A stretch of DNA of 52,936 bases. Source: an uncultured Saprospiraceae bacterium (GTDB lineage Bacteria > Bacteroidota > Bacteroidia > Chitinophagales > Saprospiraceae). Under the pieces are notes generated by a model. The model saw nothing but the letters and a program-made list of their open reading frames with translations, had not been told where the DNA came from and searched no databases. Both the position numbers and the translations under genes were made by a program. Of this stretch, positions 45,082 to 52,936 are shown in pieces. Position 1 is the stretch's first letter; each line of letters starts with the position of its first letter. Location: assembly GCA_937941765.1 (NCBI GenBank), contig CALDGQ010000112.1, forward strand, positions 1 to 52,936, read 5' to 3'.

Positions 45082-46143
45082 TTACTCGGTTTTGTTCATA
45101 TCCGAGCTTTCAGATAAAGATTTGACTTGTTTTTCGAGGTCATTTATTTTTTTGATCAAATCAGGTAGTTGTTTAAAACCTGTATAAGATCTTAAATAGT
45201 TGGAATATGGAATCGCAGGTGATCCAAATAATGAGGTATTTTCTTTTTTTACTTTGGAAGCAATTCCGCTTTGTGCTTGTACTTTGGTACCATTAGCAAC
45301 CGTGATGTGTCCTACAATACCAACTTGACCACCAATCATACAATTCTCCCCTACTTTGGTACTGCCAGCGATACCTGTTTGAGCAGCAATGACAGTGTTT
45401 TGTCCCACCTCGACATTGTGCGCTATTTGAATAAGGTTATCTAGCTTTACTCCTTTTTCAATCAATGTTGTGCCCATAGTTGCTCTATCCACAACAGTGT
45501 TTGCACCGATTTCAACTTCATTTTCCAACACAACATTTCCTAACTGAGGTATTTTTTTAAAACTACCATCTTCTGTCGGAGCAAATCCGAAACCATCACT
45601 TCCAATAACGACATTTGAATGTAAAATACAATTGTCACCAATAACACAATCATGATAAATTTTGACACCAGGATGCAACGTTACATTTTTCCCCATTTTC
45701 ACATTTCTTCCAATGTAAACTTGCGGGTATATTGTACAATTAGTTCCTACGGTTGCTCCTTTTTCGATAATTGAAAATAAACCAATAGAAACATTATTTC
45801 CAATATTCGAATCTGGATGAACGAAAGCTTGATCCGAAATTCCTTCTTGGCTTACTTCTACTTTATTCCCAAATTTATCCAACAACAAAGCTACACAGGA
45901 ATATACATCCTCTACACGAATTAAAGTTGCACTGATAGGTTTTGCTGGTTGGAAATCTTTACTGACCAAAATAATAGAAGCCGTAGTCGTATATGCGAAT
46001 GATTCGTATTTGGGATTGGCGAGAAATGAGATGGTACCTTCACCTCCTTCTTCTATTTTACTTGGACGATCCACTTTAACATTTGGATCTCCTTCTACGC
46101 TTCCACTTAATATCTTGCTAAGTTCTTTGGCTGTTATTATCAT
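45082..46143 (-). CDS. lpxD: UDP-3-O-(3-hydroxyacyl)glucosamine N-acyltransferase
   Basis: LpxD adds the second 3-hydroxyacyl chain in lipid A synthesis. The protein has 353 residues. An N-terminal uridine-binding domain (LSKILSGSVEGDPNVKVDRP, then ISFLANPKYE) precedes hexapeptide repeats from about residue 110. The catalytic histidine is in NLIQIAHNVEVG, preceded by NTVVDRATMGTT. A C-terminal helical tail (LPDLIKKINDLEKQVKSLSE) follows. It is the first gene of the minus-strand lpx operon, divergent from hemC. A promoter box abuts its start codon, so the message may have almost no leader. Confidence 0.97.
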   Translation of the reverse strand: MIITAKELSKILSGSVEGDPNVKVDRPSKIEEGGEGTISFLANPKYESFAYTTTASIILVSKDFQPAKPISATLIRVEDVYSCVALLLDKFGNKVEVSQEGISDQAFVHPDSNIGNNVSIGLFSIIEKGATVGTNCTIYPQVYIGRNVKMGKNVTLHPGVKIYHDCVIGDNCILHSNVVIGSDGFGFAPTEDGSFKKIPQLGNVVLENEVEIGANTVVDRATMGTTLIEKGVKLDNLIQIAHNVEVGQNTVIAAQTGIAGSTKVGENCMIGGQVGIVGHITVANGTKVQAQSGIASKVKKENTSLFGSPAIPYSNYLRSYTGFKQLPDLIKKINDLEKQVKSLSESSDMNKTE

Positions 46144-46147
46144 AGGG

Positions 46148-46177
46148 CAAAAGTACTAATTACGGTTGTTTTCAAAA
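46148..46177 (-). promoter_or_regulatory. Promoter of the lpx operon, possibly leaderless
   Basis: On the minus strand TTTTG (46177-46173), 17 bases, then TACTTTTG (46155-46148) matches TTTG/TAnnTTTG. Transcription would begin close to 46143, the A of the lpxD ATG, so lpxD may be translated without a leader. Confidence 0.5.
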
Positions 46178-46368
46178 TGGTGGTTATATTGAGATTACTT
46201 CTAATTAACTACTATATATATCGTTTCAGTATGCCAAAATGATGTCTACCAACAAATTCTTATTCATAAAAGTTCAATATTTCTAAAAGAAGACACTATT
46301 TTATGAACTGATGCACAAACATTTATAAATTTTTATGCATTTCTAACGAAAATAGACAGACCCATAAT

Positions 46369-46376
46369 TATCTTTG
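46369..46376 (+). promoter_or_regulatory. Candidate -7 box (TATCTTTG) of hemC
   Basis: TATCTTTG fits TAnnTTTG and lies 13 bases before the TTG start of hemC. Transcription would start near 46382, leaving a leader of under ten bases. No clear -33 box. Confidence 0.45.
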
Positions 46377-46389
46377 ACCAAAAGCAATT

Positions 46390-47310
46390 TTGTCAGAAAA
46401 TAACATTACAACGAAAACACTTACTATCGGCACACGTGGTAGTAAATTAGCCTTGTGGCAAGCCAATTTTGCGAAAGCAGAACTGAGAAAGATTGGTATT
46501 GAAGCCAATTTGCAAATTATCAAAACCAAAGGAGACCAAATTCAGCATCTCAGTTTTGATAAAATTGAAGGCAAAGGATTTTTCACCAAAGAATTGGAAG
46601 ATGCACTACTAAGAGGTGATATTGATTTTGCAGTTCATTCAATGAAAGACTTACCTACTGAATCTCCAGAAGGATTGGTTATATCTGCTGTTTCTAATCG
46701 CGCCAATCCCGCTGATTGGTTGTTGATTAACAAAGACAAAGTCGACGAAAATGAGACACTGAAGTTACCCCAAAATGCAATTGTAGGAACCAGTTCGGCC
46801 AGAAGAAAAGCACAATTGTCTCATTTCAGGAGTGACTTGACCATAAAAGATATCCGAGGAAATGTTCCGACTAGAATTCGCAAGTTGCAAGAAGATGGAT
46901 TTGATGCAATTGTATTGGCAGCTGCCGGAGTTAGCCGGTTGGAATTGGACCTATCCGCTTTTGAAGTAGTTGAATTGGATCCGAGAGAATTTGTGCCTGC
47001 ACCTGCACAAGGTGTGCTAGCATATCAAGCATGTAAGGATGCTGTTGAGATTAGAAGAATTTTGAAACACTTGCATCATTCTGAAGTCAGTCAGTCCACC
47101 AATGTTGAAAGAAAAGTGATGAAATTAATTGGTGGCGGTTGTCATATTCCATTAGGTGTTTATTGCAAAAAAGATCATAGCAACAATTATCATGTTTGGG
47201 CAAATTATGCAACCGATGCGGATAAACCTTTGAAAATAACGAGAAGATCTTCGAGTACTTTTCATAATTTGGCGGAATTGATTGTGGAGGATTTGAAGAA
47301 AGTGCAGTGA
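46390..47310 (+). CDS. hemC: Hydroxymethylbilane synthase (porphobilinogen deaminase)
   Basis: This 306-residue cytoplasmic enzyme polymerises four porphobilinogen units into hydroxymethylbilane in haem synthesis. Landmarks are GTRGSKLALWQ, the active-site Asp in HSMKDLPTE, GTSSARRKAQL, DIRGNVPTRI and PAPAQGVLAYQ. The dipyrromethane-cofactor cysteine is in GGGCHIPLG (C251). The start codon is TTG at 46390: an in-frame stop at 46375-46377 excludes any upstream ATG, and the next internal ATG is within SMKDL. It is divergent from lpxD and followed after 250 bases by an exonuclease-like gene and hemD on the same strand. Confidence 0.96.
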   Translation: MSENNITTKTLTIGTRGSKLALWQANFAKAELRKIGIEANLQIIKTKGDQIQHLSFDKIEGKGFFTKELEDALLRGDIDFAVHSMKDLPTESPEGLVISAVSNRANPADWLLINKDKVDENETLKLPQNAIVGTSSARRKAQLSHFRSDLTIKDIRGNVPTRIRKLQEDGFDAIVLAAAGVSRLELDLSAFEVVELDPREFVPAPAQGVLAYQACKDAVEIRRILKHLHHSEVSQSTNVERKVMKLIGGGCHIPLGVYCKKDHSNNYHVWANYATDADKPLKITRRSSSTFHNLAELIVEDLKKVQ

Positions 47311-47312
47311 TA

Positions 47313-47533
47313 TAGTGTAAAGTTTAAAGTGGATCTTGTTTCGCGAGGAGGACTTAAAGTATGTTGCTTGAAGCGTCTCCGCTTCAGATGCTGTCTAGAG
47401 ATTTAGCCTCTGAAGCAAGGACGCTTCAAGCAACTACAAAATAAATTTCCACCTTAGAGGGAAGCCACTTTAAACTATACACTAAAAATCTACACCAAAA
47501 ATTGGCTTCTGAAGCGAAGACGCTTCAAGCAAC
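47313..47533. repeat. Nested inverted repeat downstream of hemC
   Basis: Outer arms 47313-47332 and 47465-47484 (AGTTTAAAGTGG and its complement inside) pair over 20 bases with one mismatch. Inner arms 47363-47385 and 47409-47434 contain GTTGCTTGAAGCGTC and GACGCTTCAAGCAAC, and TCTGAAGC/GCTTCAGA. A third copy of the inner arm is at 47508-47533, just before the next gene. The whole can fold into a ~170-base cruciform-like hairpin. It may terminate hemC or process the message before the downstream genes. Confidence 0.8.
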
Positions 47534-47562
47534 AATACATTAACAAAGAAACTTTAAAAACC

Positions 47563-48126
47563 ATGTACCTTTTTTTCGACTGCGATGTCGCAGGAAAACC
47601 AAAAGACTGGAAAGCAGAAGCAGACAATGTTTTCAATTGGCCGCGATTGGTAAAATTTGCCTATTTGATGTACAACGAGAAAGGAGAATTGACCATTGAT
47701 GAACATGTCATTATCAAACCCAATGGATTTGTAATTGAAGATGAAGAAGCACAAAAAGAAGCGATGGAGAAAGGCGTTCCTGTCAAAGAAGTAATGGAAA
47801 AATTTGCTAAGGCGATCGATCAAGCCAAATATGTCATTGTCCACAATTATGGATTGGATGGAAAGGTGGTCGGTGCCGAAATGCATCGCGCTAACATGCC
47901 CAATAAAGTCGCGTTATCCGATTGGTATTCCTTGATGGTAGAAAGTACCCATTATTGCAAATTGCCGGGTAAATTCGGTAGATACAAATGGCCATCTCAA
48001 GCAGAACTATTCCGAGTCATTTTCAAATCCAAATATGAAAATGCTGGAAATGCTAAAGAAGATGTCAAAGCGACTGCACTTTGTTTTTTCAAACTATTAC
48101 AAGCGAATGCTTTAGAACTCGATTAA
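47563..48126 (+). CDS. DnaQ-like (RNase H fold) exonuclease-family protein, possibly inactive
   Basis: This 187-residue protein resembles the DEDDh 3'-5' exonuclease family. The Exo I motif is FDCD (family FDxE), Exo II is in VHNYGLDGKV (family HNxxFD), and Exo III is GNAKEDVKATAL, where the final Asp is kept but the catalytic histidine five residues before it is a glycine. An aspartate also replaces the usual glutamate in Exo I. The fold is probably retained while activity may be lost or changed. It starts at ATG 47563 and is one base upstream of the TTG of hemD, so the two are co-expressed. Why a nuclease-fold gene is inserted between hemC and hemD is unclear. Confidence 0.72.
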   Translation: MYLFFDCDVAGKPKDWKAEADNVFNWPRLVKFAYLMYNEKGELTIDEHVIIKPNGFVIEDEEAQKEAMEKGVPVKEVMEKFAKAIDQAKYVIVHNYGLDGKVVGAEMHRANMPNKVALSDWYSLMVESTHYCKLPGKFGRYKWPSQAELFRVIFKSKYENAGNAKEDVKATALCFFKLLQANALELD

Positions 48127-48127
48127 T

Positions 48128-48799
48128 TTGAAGAAAGTATTTATTTCCCGTAATCTTGCTGTTGACAGTATTTTTTTGAAAGAAATGACTGAAGCTGGTT
48201 ATGAAGTGCACGGCGAGCGTTTATTAAGTTTCGAATTGATTCCTTTCGATGAAAAACCATACACAGATTGGTTATTTTTCTATAGTCAACATGGTGTTCA
48301 CTTTTTCTTTCAACAATATCAAAAATTAGAAAACATCATTCCTTTTCCATATCGATGTGCAGCTATGGGGCCAGCTACCGCTGCCGTTATCGAATCTTAT
48401 ATTGATGAGGAACCTTATTTCACCGGTACTGGACATCCACAAAAGACGGCCGCTTATTTTTACGAAATTGCAGCTGGAGATCCAGTTACTTTCGTTCAAG
48501 CAAAACAATCAAAGCAATCAGTTCAAAGAATTTTGGATGGTCAAATTAGAGTGACGAATTTGATTGTTTATGACAACGTTATTAAATCGGAAATTTCATT
48601 ACCTCATTTTGACATTTTGGTTTTTACTAGTCCATTGAATGTACAAGCTTATTTTTCTAAATATGATTTAAAGCAAGGTCAGCGAGTGATTGCTATTGGT
48701 GGGACTACTCAGACTCAATTGAAAAAATTGGGTGTTAAGTGTATAGTTAGTTTAGAGCCAAGTGAAAAGGGTTTAGTTGAGGTCTGTATTGGGATTTAG
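48128..48799 (+). CDS. hemD: Uroporphyrinogen-III synthase
   Basis: This 223-residue enzyme cyclises hydroxymethylbilane with inversion of ring D. Sequence is poorly conserved in this family. The fold landmarks are the N-terminal strand VFISRNLAVDS, WLFFYSQHGVHFFF in the first domain, and VFTSPLNVQAYFSKY followed by VIAIGGTTQTQLKKLGV in the second. Start codon TTG at 48128, one base after the upstream stop; the next ATG would remove the first core strand, so TTG is needed. Together with hemC it completes two consecutive haem steps, separated only by the exonuclease-like gene. It is followed by palindromic repeat elements that may terminate transcription. Confidence 0.85.
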   Translation: MKKVFISRNLAVDSIFLKEMTEAGYEVHGERLLSFELIPFDEKPYTDWLFFYSQHGVHFFFQQYQKLENIIPFPYRCAAMGPATAAVIESYIDEEPYFTGTGHPQKTAAYFYEIAAGDPVTFVQAKQSKQSVQRILDGQIRVTNLIVYDNVIKSEISLPHFDILVFTSPLNVQAYFSKYDLKQGQRVIAIGGTTQTQLKKLGVKCIVSLEPSEKGLVEVCIGI

Positions 48800-48813
48800 T
48801 TGAAGTGTGGCGG

Positions 48814-48987
48814 AGAGGTTAAAAACCTTCCTATCGGAGCATTCTCAAGTTCATTCGTGTATTCGCACAAGCACTTACATACTCCTACGCGAGCCAAAGG
48901 TTTCCAACCTCTTGGCGTTCGGAACCAATGATGAGAGGTTAGAAACCTTCATCTCGTGAGTACGCGAGCCAAAGGTTTCCAACCTCT
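48814..48987. repeat. Two copies of the dispersed AGAGGTTnnAAACCTT hairpin element
   Basis: Copy one: AGAGGTTAAAAACCTT (48814-48829) with AAAGGTTTCCAACCTCT (48896-48912). Copy two: AGAGGTTAGAAACCTT (48934-48949) with AAAGGTTTCCAACCTCT (48971-48987). Both end in GCGAGCC before the second arm. Each arm is itself palindromic. The 322-base gap 48800-49121 holds little else besides AT-rich sequence before the next gene; I see no coding region. Confidence 0.85.
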
Positions 48988-49121
48988 TGGCCACGGCATC
49001 ATCAACAAAACCAACGTCACAAATCACCATCACAAACCCATCTAACTCCCTAATTAGGAGCAGTTTTTGCATTAGTAATAATGATAATACATTATCCTAA
49101 TAACCAATCGATTATTGCAAT

Positions 49122-50993
49122 ATGGCCTCCAATGTAGCATTCAAGCAAGCCAAGAAAAAGTCAGTCAAAAAAGGAATTAAGAAAAAGAAAGTTGTTAAAA
49201 CGATTTCTTTTTGGAAAAACAAACAACAACTAAGGGGATTGGCCATTGTGCTGGTTGTCACATTTATCGCATTTATTCCTTCTTTACAAAACGAATTTGT
49301 CAATTGGGATGACGATGTCAATATTTTGGAAAATGTGAATTTAGATGGCTTTACAGTCGAGAACGTAAAACGGATTTTCAATCCTAAAACTGGGACTGTT
49401 ATTGGCAACTACAACCCACTTCCGATTTTTACTTTTGCGATAGAAAAACACCTATTTGGATTAGATGCAACACCGATGCATGTTAATAATTTGATTTTAC
49501 ATTTGATTACTACCCTACTCGTTTTCCGCATTTTATTGATGATGAAAATCAGTACACCTGCTGCTGTTGTAGCTGCTTTGTTATTTGGAATCCATCCTAT
49601 GCGTGTAGAATCCGTTGCATGGATTACGGAACGAAAAGATGTGTTATTAGGCGTATTTTATTTCGGAGCTATTTTTACTTATATCAAATATATTCTCAGC
49701 GAAGAAAAAGCAAAAAAGTACTTCATATTCACTGTTGTTTTATTCGTAATTGCGTTGTTTTCAAAAATACAAGCAGTTTCTCTTCCGTTATCTATGTTGG
49801 CTTTGGATTATTATTTCAAAAGGCCAATTAGCATGAAATTACTGATGGAAAAAGTGCCATTTTTCGGATTATCCTTACTTTTTGGATTAATGGGAATTTT
49901 CTTTTTGGCAGAAAATAGTTCATTGGATGATGCAACCAACTACACCATGTTTGAAAGATTATTAGTGGGAGCTTACTCCTTTATAGTCTATTTGGTCAAA
50001 TTTGTTTTCCCATATAAAATGTCGTGTTTGTATCCATATCCGAAAGCGATTGATGGCATGTTTTATGTCGCTCCATTTGGAATTGTTGCGATACTTGGAG
50101 GTATATTAATGGCCTATAAAAAGCAAATGACTGCTGTAGTATTTGGAATGATATTCTTCATTTTCAACATCATGTTTTTGTTACAAGTATTGAGTGCTGG
50201 ACAGGGATTTTTGGCAGATCGATTTACATACATTGCTTATTTTGGATTGTTTTTTATCGTTGGATATGCTTTTGATTATTTTATCAAATTGAAACCAAAC
50301 ATGCAAACATTCATGAGCGCTGGTATTGGTGCCTACTTACTGTTATTTTCTGGAATGACATGGCAGCAAAATAAGACTTGGAAAAATGGAGAAACTTTAT
50401 GGAGTAATGTTTTGAAAACAGAAAAGCAAACAACGACTCCTTGGAGCAATCGTGCATTTTACTATAGAGACAACAAACAATTCAACAAAGCATTGTTAGA
50501 TTACAACAAAGCAATTGAAATAAATCCTTCCAAAGCCACTTTATTTAATAGCCGAGGAAAGCTATTTTTTGATGTTGGAAAAACAACTGAATGCATCAAG
50601 GACTATGACATTGCCACTAAAATTGACCCAACACTTACCGAAGCTTGGATCAATCGAGGTGCTGCTCATGCTTCTCAAGGAAATTTGCAACAAGCACTTG
50701 CTGATTTCAACAAAGGAATTGAAACAGATCCAACTTATGAGAATGGATATATGCAACGATCCCTACTTTTTAATCAATCTCAGCAATTTGACAAAGCCCT
50801 TGCTGACTACAATGCTTACTTAAAATTGAGACCCAATAACGCAGAAATGTTGTATGAAAGAGCGATTACCAAACGAGCGTTAGGTGATTATCCATCTGCT
50901 TTAAAAGATATAAATAAAGCGATATCCTTAAAAGGAGCACAAACTCCATATGTAACAGAGCAAAACCTAATTAAGTCATTAATGAATAATTAG
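49122..50993 (+). CDS. TMTC-like membrane protein with C-terminal TPR repeats
   Basis: This 623-residue inner-membrane protein has a very basic N-terminus (KKKSVKKGIKKKK). The first membrane helix is at about 38-55. The motif NWDDDVNILEN (D63-D65) comes next, then YNPLPIF and HVNNLILHLI, about ten further helices including GIHPMRVESVAWITERKDVL, and a soluble C-terminal half with about five tetratricopeptide repeats (from ~430: WSNRAFYYRDNKQFNKALLD, then ALADFNKGIETDPTYENGYM and ALADYNAYLKLRPNNAEMLYE). The layout matches TMTC-type proteins and other bacterial GT-C glycosyltransferases that use lipid-linked sugars. Donor and acceptor are unknown. It stands alone before recN. Confidence 0.83.
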   Translation: MASNVAFKQAKKKSVKKGIKKKKVVKTISFWKNKQQLRGLAIVLVVTFIAFIPSLQNEFVNWDDDVNILENVNLDGFTVENVKRIFNPKTGTVIGNYNPLPIFTFAIEKHLFGLDATPMHVNNLILHLITTLLVFRILLMMKISTPAAVVAALLFGIHPMRVESVAWITERKDVLLGVFYFGAIFTYIKYILSEEKAKKYFIFTVVLFVIALFSKIQAVSLPLSMLALDYYFKRPISMKLLMEKVPFFGLSLLFGLMGIFFLAENSSLDDATNYTMFERLLVGAYSFIVYLVKFVFPYKMSCLYPYPKAIDGMFYVAPFGIVAILGGILMAYKKQMTAVVFGMIFFIFNIMFLLQVLSAGQGFLADRFTYIAYFGLFFIVGYAFDYFIKLKPNMQTFMSAGIGAYLLLFSGMTWQQNKTWKNGETLWSNVLKTEKQTTTPWSNRAFYYRDNKQFNKALLDYNKAIEINPSKATLFNSRGKLFFDVGKTTECIKDYDIATKIDPTLTEAWINRGAAHASQGNLQQALADFNKGIETDPTYENGYMQRSLLFNQSQQFDKALADYNAYLKLRPNNAEMLYERAITKRALGDYPSALKDINKAISLKGAQTPYVTEQNLIKSLMNN

Positions 50994-51073
50994 TCAAAAC
51001 CGCTTTGAAATAGTTTGTAACTCGTAAATTAGCAGTCTTGAAAAAACGCCTTATCACGGCAAGCTAAGTTACT

Positions 51074-52729
51074 ATGATACAACGCCTTCTGATTAAAAAC
51101 TACGCCATTATTGAAGATCTGGAAATTTCATTTTCAGATAATTTAACCGTCATCACTGGAGAAACTGGTGCAGGAAAATCCATTTTACTTGGAGCTCTTG
51201 GTTTGATTATGGGAAATCGAGCGGATACCAAAGTGTTTTATAATGCAGAACACAAGTGTATTATCGAAGGAATTTTCCAAGTGGCCAAATACAATATCCA
51301 ACCTTTTTTTGATGAGTATGAATTGGACTATGACGATGAAGTTGTTGTCCGCCGAGAAATTACACCTTCGGGAAAATCTCGTTCCTTCGTCAATGACACG
51401 CCTGTCAATTTAAAAGTGCTTCAAAAGTTGAGTAGTAGTTTGATTGATTTGCATCAGCAATTTGACAACCTCGATATTCACAATGTTTCTTTTCAATTGA
51501 GAATGATTGATGCGATTGCTGATAATGATGACTTGTTGGCGAAATATCAAAAAACTTATAAAAAATATCAGTCTGATAAAAAACAACTCAATACGCTTGT
51601 TGAACGCAATGCCAATTCTTCAAAAGAATCCGACTTTCTTCGTTTTCAATTAGAAGAATTCAATACCCTTGGATTGATTGCAGGAGAACAAGCGACGATG
51701 GAAGGTAGTTTGAATCAACTCAGAAATGCGGATGGTATCAAGTCTAAAACAGCTTCCGCGTACAATTTATTAGTCGAAGATGAAAATGCTTTGATTCCAC
51801 AGTTACGTACGATTGCACATTCATTAGCGGATGTCAAAAAGGTTTATAAAAAACTAGAGGGTTCCACCGAACGATTTGACAGTATCATCATTGAGTTGGA
51901 AGATATTGCAGAAGAATTTAATAGTATCGGCGAAGACACCGAGCACGATCCACAACGTTTGTTAGAAATTCAAGAACGATTGGACTTCATTTATAAGTTG
52001 CAGACGAAACATCATGTCAAAACAGATGCAGCATTATTAGAAGTTCAAAATACTTTAAATGAACAGCTCAATGCGATTGGTGATTTAAGTGCGGAGATTG
52101 AAAGTTTGGAAAAACAAATTGTCAAGTCCGAAACTGAGTTAAAAAAGCTGGCTACGAAATTATCTAAAAAGAGAAAAGAAGTTTCACCGAAATTTGCAGA
52201 AAACGTCAACAAAATGTTAGTTCAATTGTCAATGAAGCATGCACAAGTGCAAGTAGAAGTGACTCCATTAGAAGCATTATCTTCAAGTGGGATGGACAAT
52301 GTTGAAATTACTTTTTCGCCAAATAAAGGATCGAAATTTTTACCTATTAAAGATGTCGCTTCTGGTGGAGAATTATCTCGTTTAACTTTATGTACCAAAT
52401 CATTGGTTGCAAGTGCAATTCCATTACCGACATTGATTTTTGATGAGATAGATATAGGAGTCTCTGGTGATGTAGCCATAAAGATGGGTGCGATTTTAAG
52501 AAAATTATCTAAGCATCATCAAATTGTGGTAATTACACATTCTCCTCAAATTGCCGTAACAGCGAGTTTACATTATTTTATTTATAAAGTAACGAAAGGA
52601 GATCGTACTTATACTAGATTGAAAGAATTGAATGAGGACGAGCGGATTCGTGCTATTGCGACGATGTTGAGTGGAAGTCCACCGCCTGATTCTGCTATTG
52701 CAAATGCGAAGGCTTTGTTGAAAATTTAG
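51074..52729 (+). CDS. recN: DNA repair protein RecN
   Basis: This 551-residue SMC-like ATPase acts in double-strand-break repair. It starts MIQRLLIKNYAIIEDLEISF, with Walker A GETGAGKS (about 31-38), LHQQFDNLDI, long coiled-coil arms (about 155-365), the ABC-type signature ASGGELSRL, and Walker B PTLIFDEIDIGVSGDVA. A conserved VVITHSPQIA follows near the C-terminus. Length agrees with the family. It lies 80 bases after the TMTC-like gene and is followed by a palindromic repeat element. Confidence 0.98.
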   Translation: MIQRLLIKNYAIIEDLEISFSDNLTVITGETGAGKSILLGALGLIMGNRADTKVFYNAEHKCIIEGIFQVAKYNIQPFFDEYELDYDDEVVVRREITPSGKSRSFVNDTPVNLKVLQKLSSSLIDLHQQFDNLDIHNVSFQLRMIDAIADNDDLLAKYQKTYKKYQSDKKQLNTLVERNANSSKESDFLRFQLEEFNTLGLIAGEQATMEGSLNQLRNADGIKSKTASAYNLLVEDENALIPQLRTIAHSLADVKKVYKKLEGSTERFDSIIIELEDIAEEFNSIGEDTEHDPQRLLEIQERLDFIYKLQTKHHVKTDAALLEVQNTLNEQLNAIGDLSAEIESLEKQIVKSETELKKLATKLSKKRKEVSPKFAENVNKMLVQLSMKHAQVQVEVTPLEALSSSGMDNVEITFSPNKGSKFLPIKDVASGGELSRLTLCTKSLVASAIPLPTLIFDEIDIGVSGDVAIKMGAILRKLSKHHQIVVITHSPQIAVTASLHYFIYKVTKGDRTYTRLKELNEDERIRAIATMLSGSPPPDSAIANAKALLKI

Positions 52730-52745
52730 GGAAATACCAGGGATG

Positions 52746-52814
52746 AGAGGTTGAAAACCTTCATCTCGTGAGTTCGCGAGCCAAAGGTTTCCAACCCTGT
52801 CAATTATCACGAAT
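52746..52814. repeat. Dispersed hairpin element (right-end copy)
   Basis: AGAGGTTGAAAACCTT (52746-52761) pairs with AAAGGTTTCCAACC (52783-52796). Bases 52743-52796 closely match the copy at 48931-48984. Bases 52777-52814 are the reverse complement of 82-119 with one difference. It lies 17 bases after the recN stop and may act as its terminator. The remaining bases to 52936 are AT-rich with stops in every frame. Confidence 0.8.
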
Positions 52815-52936
52815 CGGCTGCAAAAGAATTATATGATTTTTATAGATGTGAAAAAAGAAGAAATAAATTTTATTTTGATTGTAAAAAACCCTCAAAAATT
52901 AGAATTATGTTTCCAGCTTATGCAAAAAGTTTAAAG

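Noticed and set aside
47554..47886. 110-residue minus-strand ORF opposite the DnaQ-like gene
   Set aside because: It is Phe-rich and antisense to a frame with recognisable exonuclease-family motifs; no start context of its own.
52815..52936. Gene running off the right end
   Set aside because: All six frames hit stop codons within the last ~100 bases, so no partial gene can be supported.

Overview
The window comes from an AT-rich member of the Bacteroidota, most likely a gliding or marine Saprospiria- or Flavobacteriia-like lineage. The evidence is several type IX secretion system (T9SS) C-terminal sorting domains, a PorP/SprF partner protein, a fused LpxC-FabZ enzyme, TAnnTTTG-type promoter boxes and lipoproteins with short lipoboxes. 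No rRNA, tRNA, phage, transposase or CRISPR array was recognised.

Layout. 1-7.7 kb: two tandem paralogous secreted M14 carboxypeptidases (minus strand), then a peroxiredoxin-like lipoprotein and a secreted sugar dehydrogenase. 7.9-15 kb: a thiolase, converging on a three-gene minus-strand operon (PorP/SprF, M43 metalloprotease, giant PKD protein with a type-B T9SS tail). 15-19 kb: a minus-strand operon with a Gfo/Idh/MocA oxidoreductase, a lipoprotein, a polyprenyl-phosphate sugar transferase and a TerB-like protein. 19-22 kb: three uncharacterised envelope genes. 22-33 kb: two tandem giant Cys-rich surface proteins ending in a dockerin pair, a cohesin-like domain and a T9SS tail. 33.5-36.7 kb: a toxin-antitoxin module whose toxin gene is frameshifted, lying between 23-bp direct repeats at the start of a third M14 peptidase. 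37-42 kb: alaS, an M23 envelope peptidase and a MerR-type regulator. 42-46 kb: lpxD, lpxC-fabZ, lpxA and an ABC ATPase (lipid A operon), divergent from hemC. 46-49 kb: hemC, a degenerate DnaQ-like protein and hemD. 49-52.7 kb: a TMTC-like membrane protein with TPRs, and recN.

How it fits together. A large share of the coding capacity is devoted to secreted or surface proteins exported by the T9SS, covering peptide, sugar and adhesive functions. These are interleaved with housekeeping genes for lipid A, haem, tRNA charging and DNA repair. Intergenic spaces are rich in palindromic and tandem repeats: 95-bp tandem units, an 8-bp x 8 array, nested inverted repeats and a dispersed hairpin family. 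One hairpin element occurs in opposite orientation at the two ends of the window. The least explained pieces are the dockerin/cohesin-like surface proteins, a candidate small RNA downstream of alaS, and the broken toxin-antitoxin insertion.
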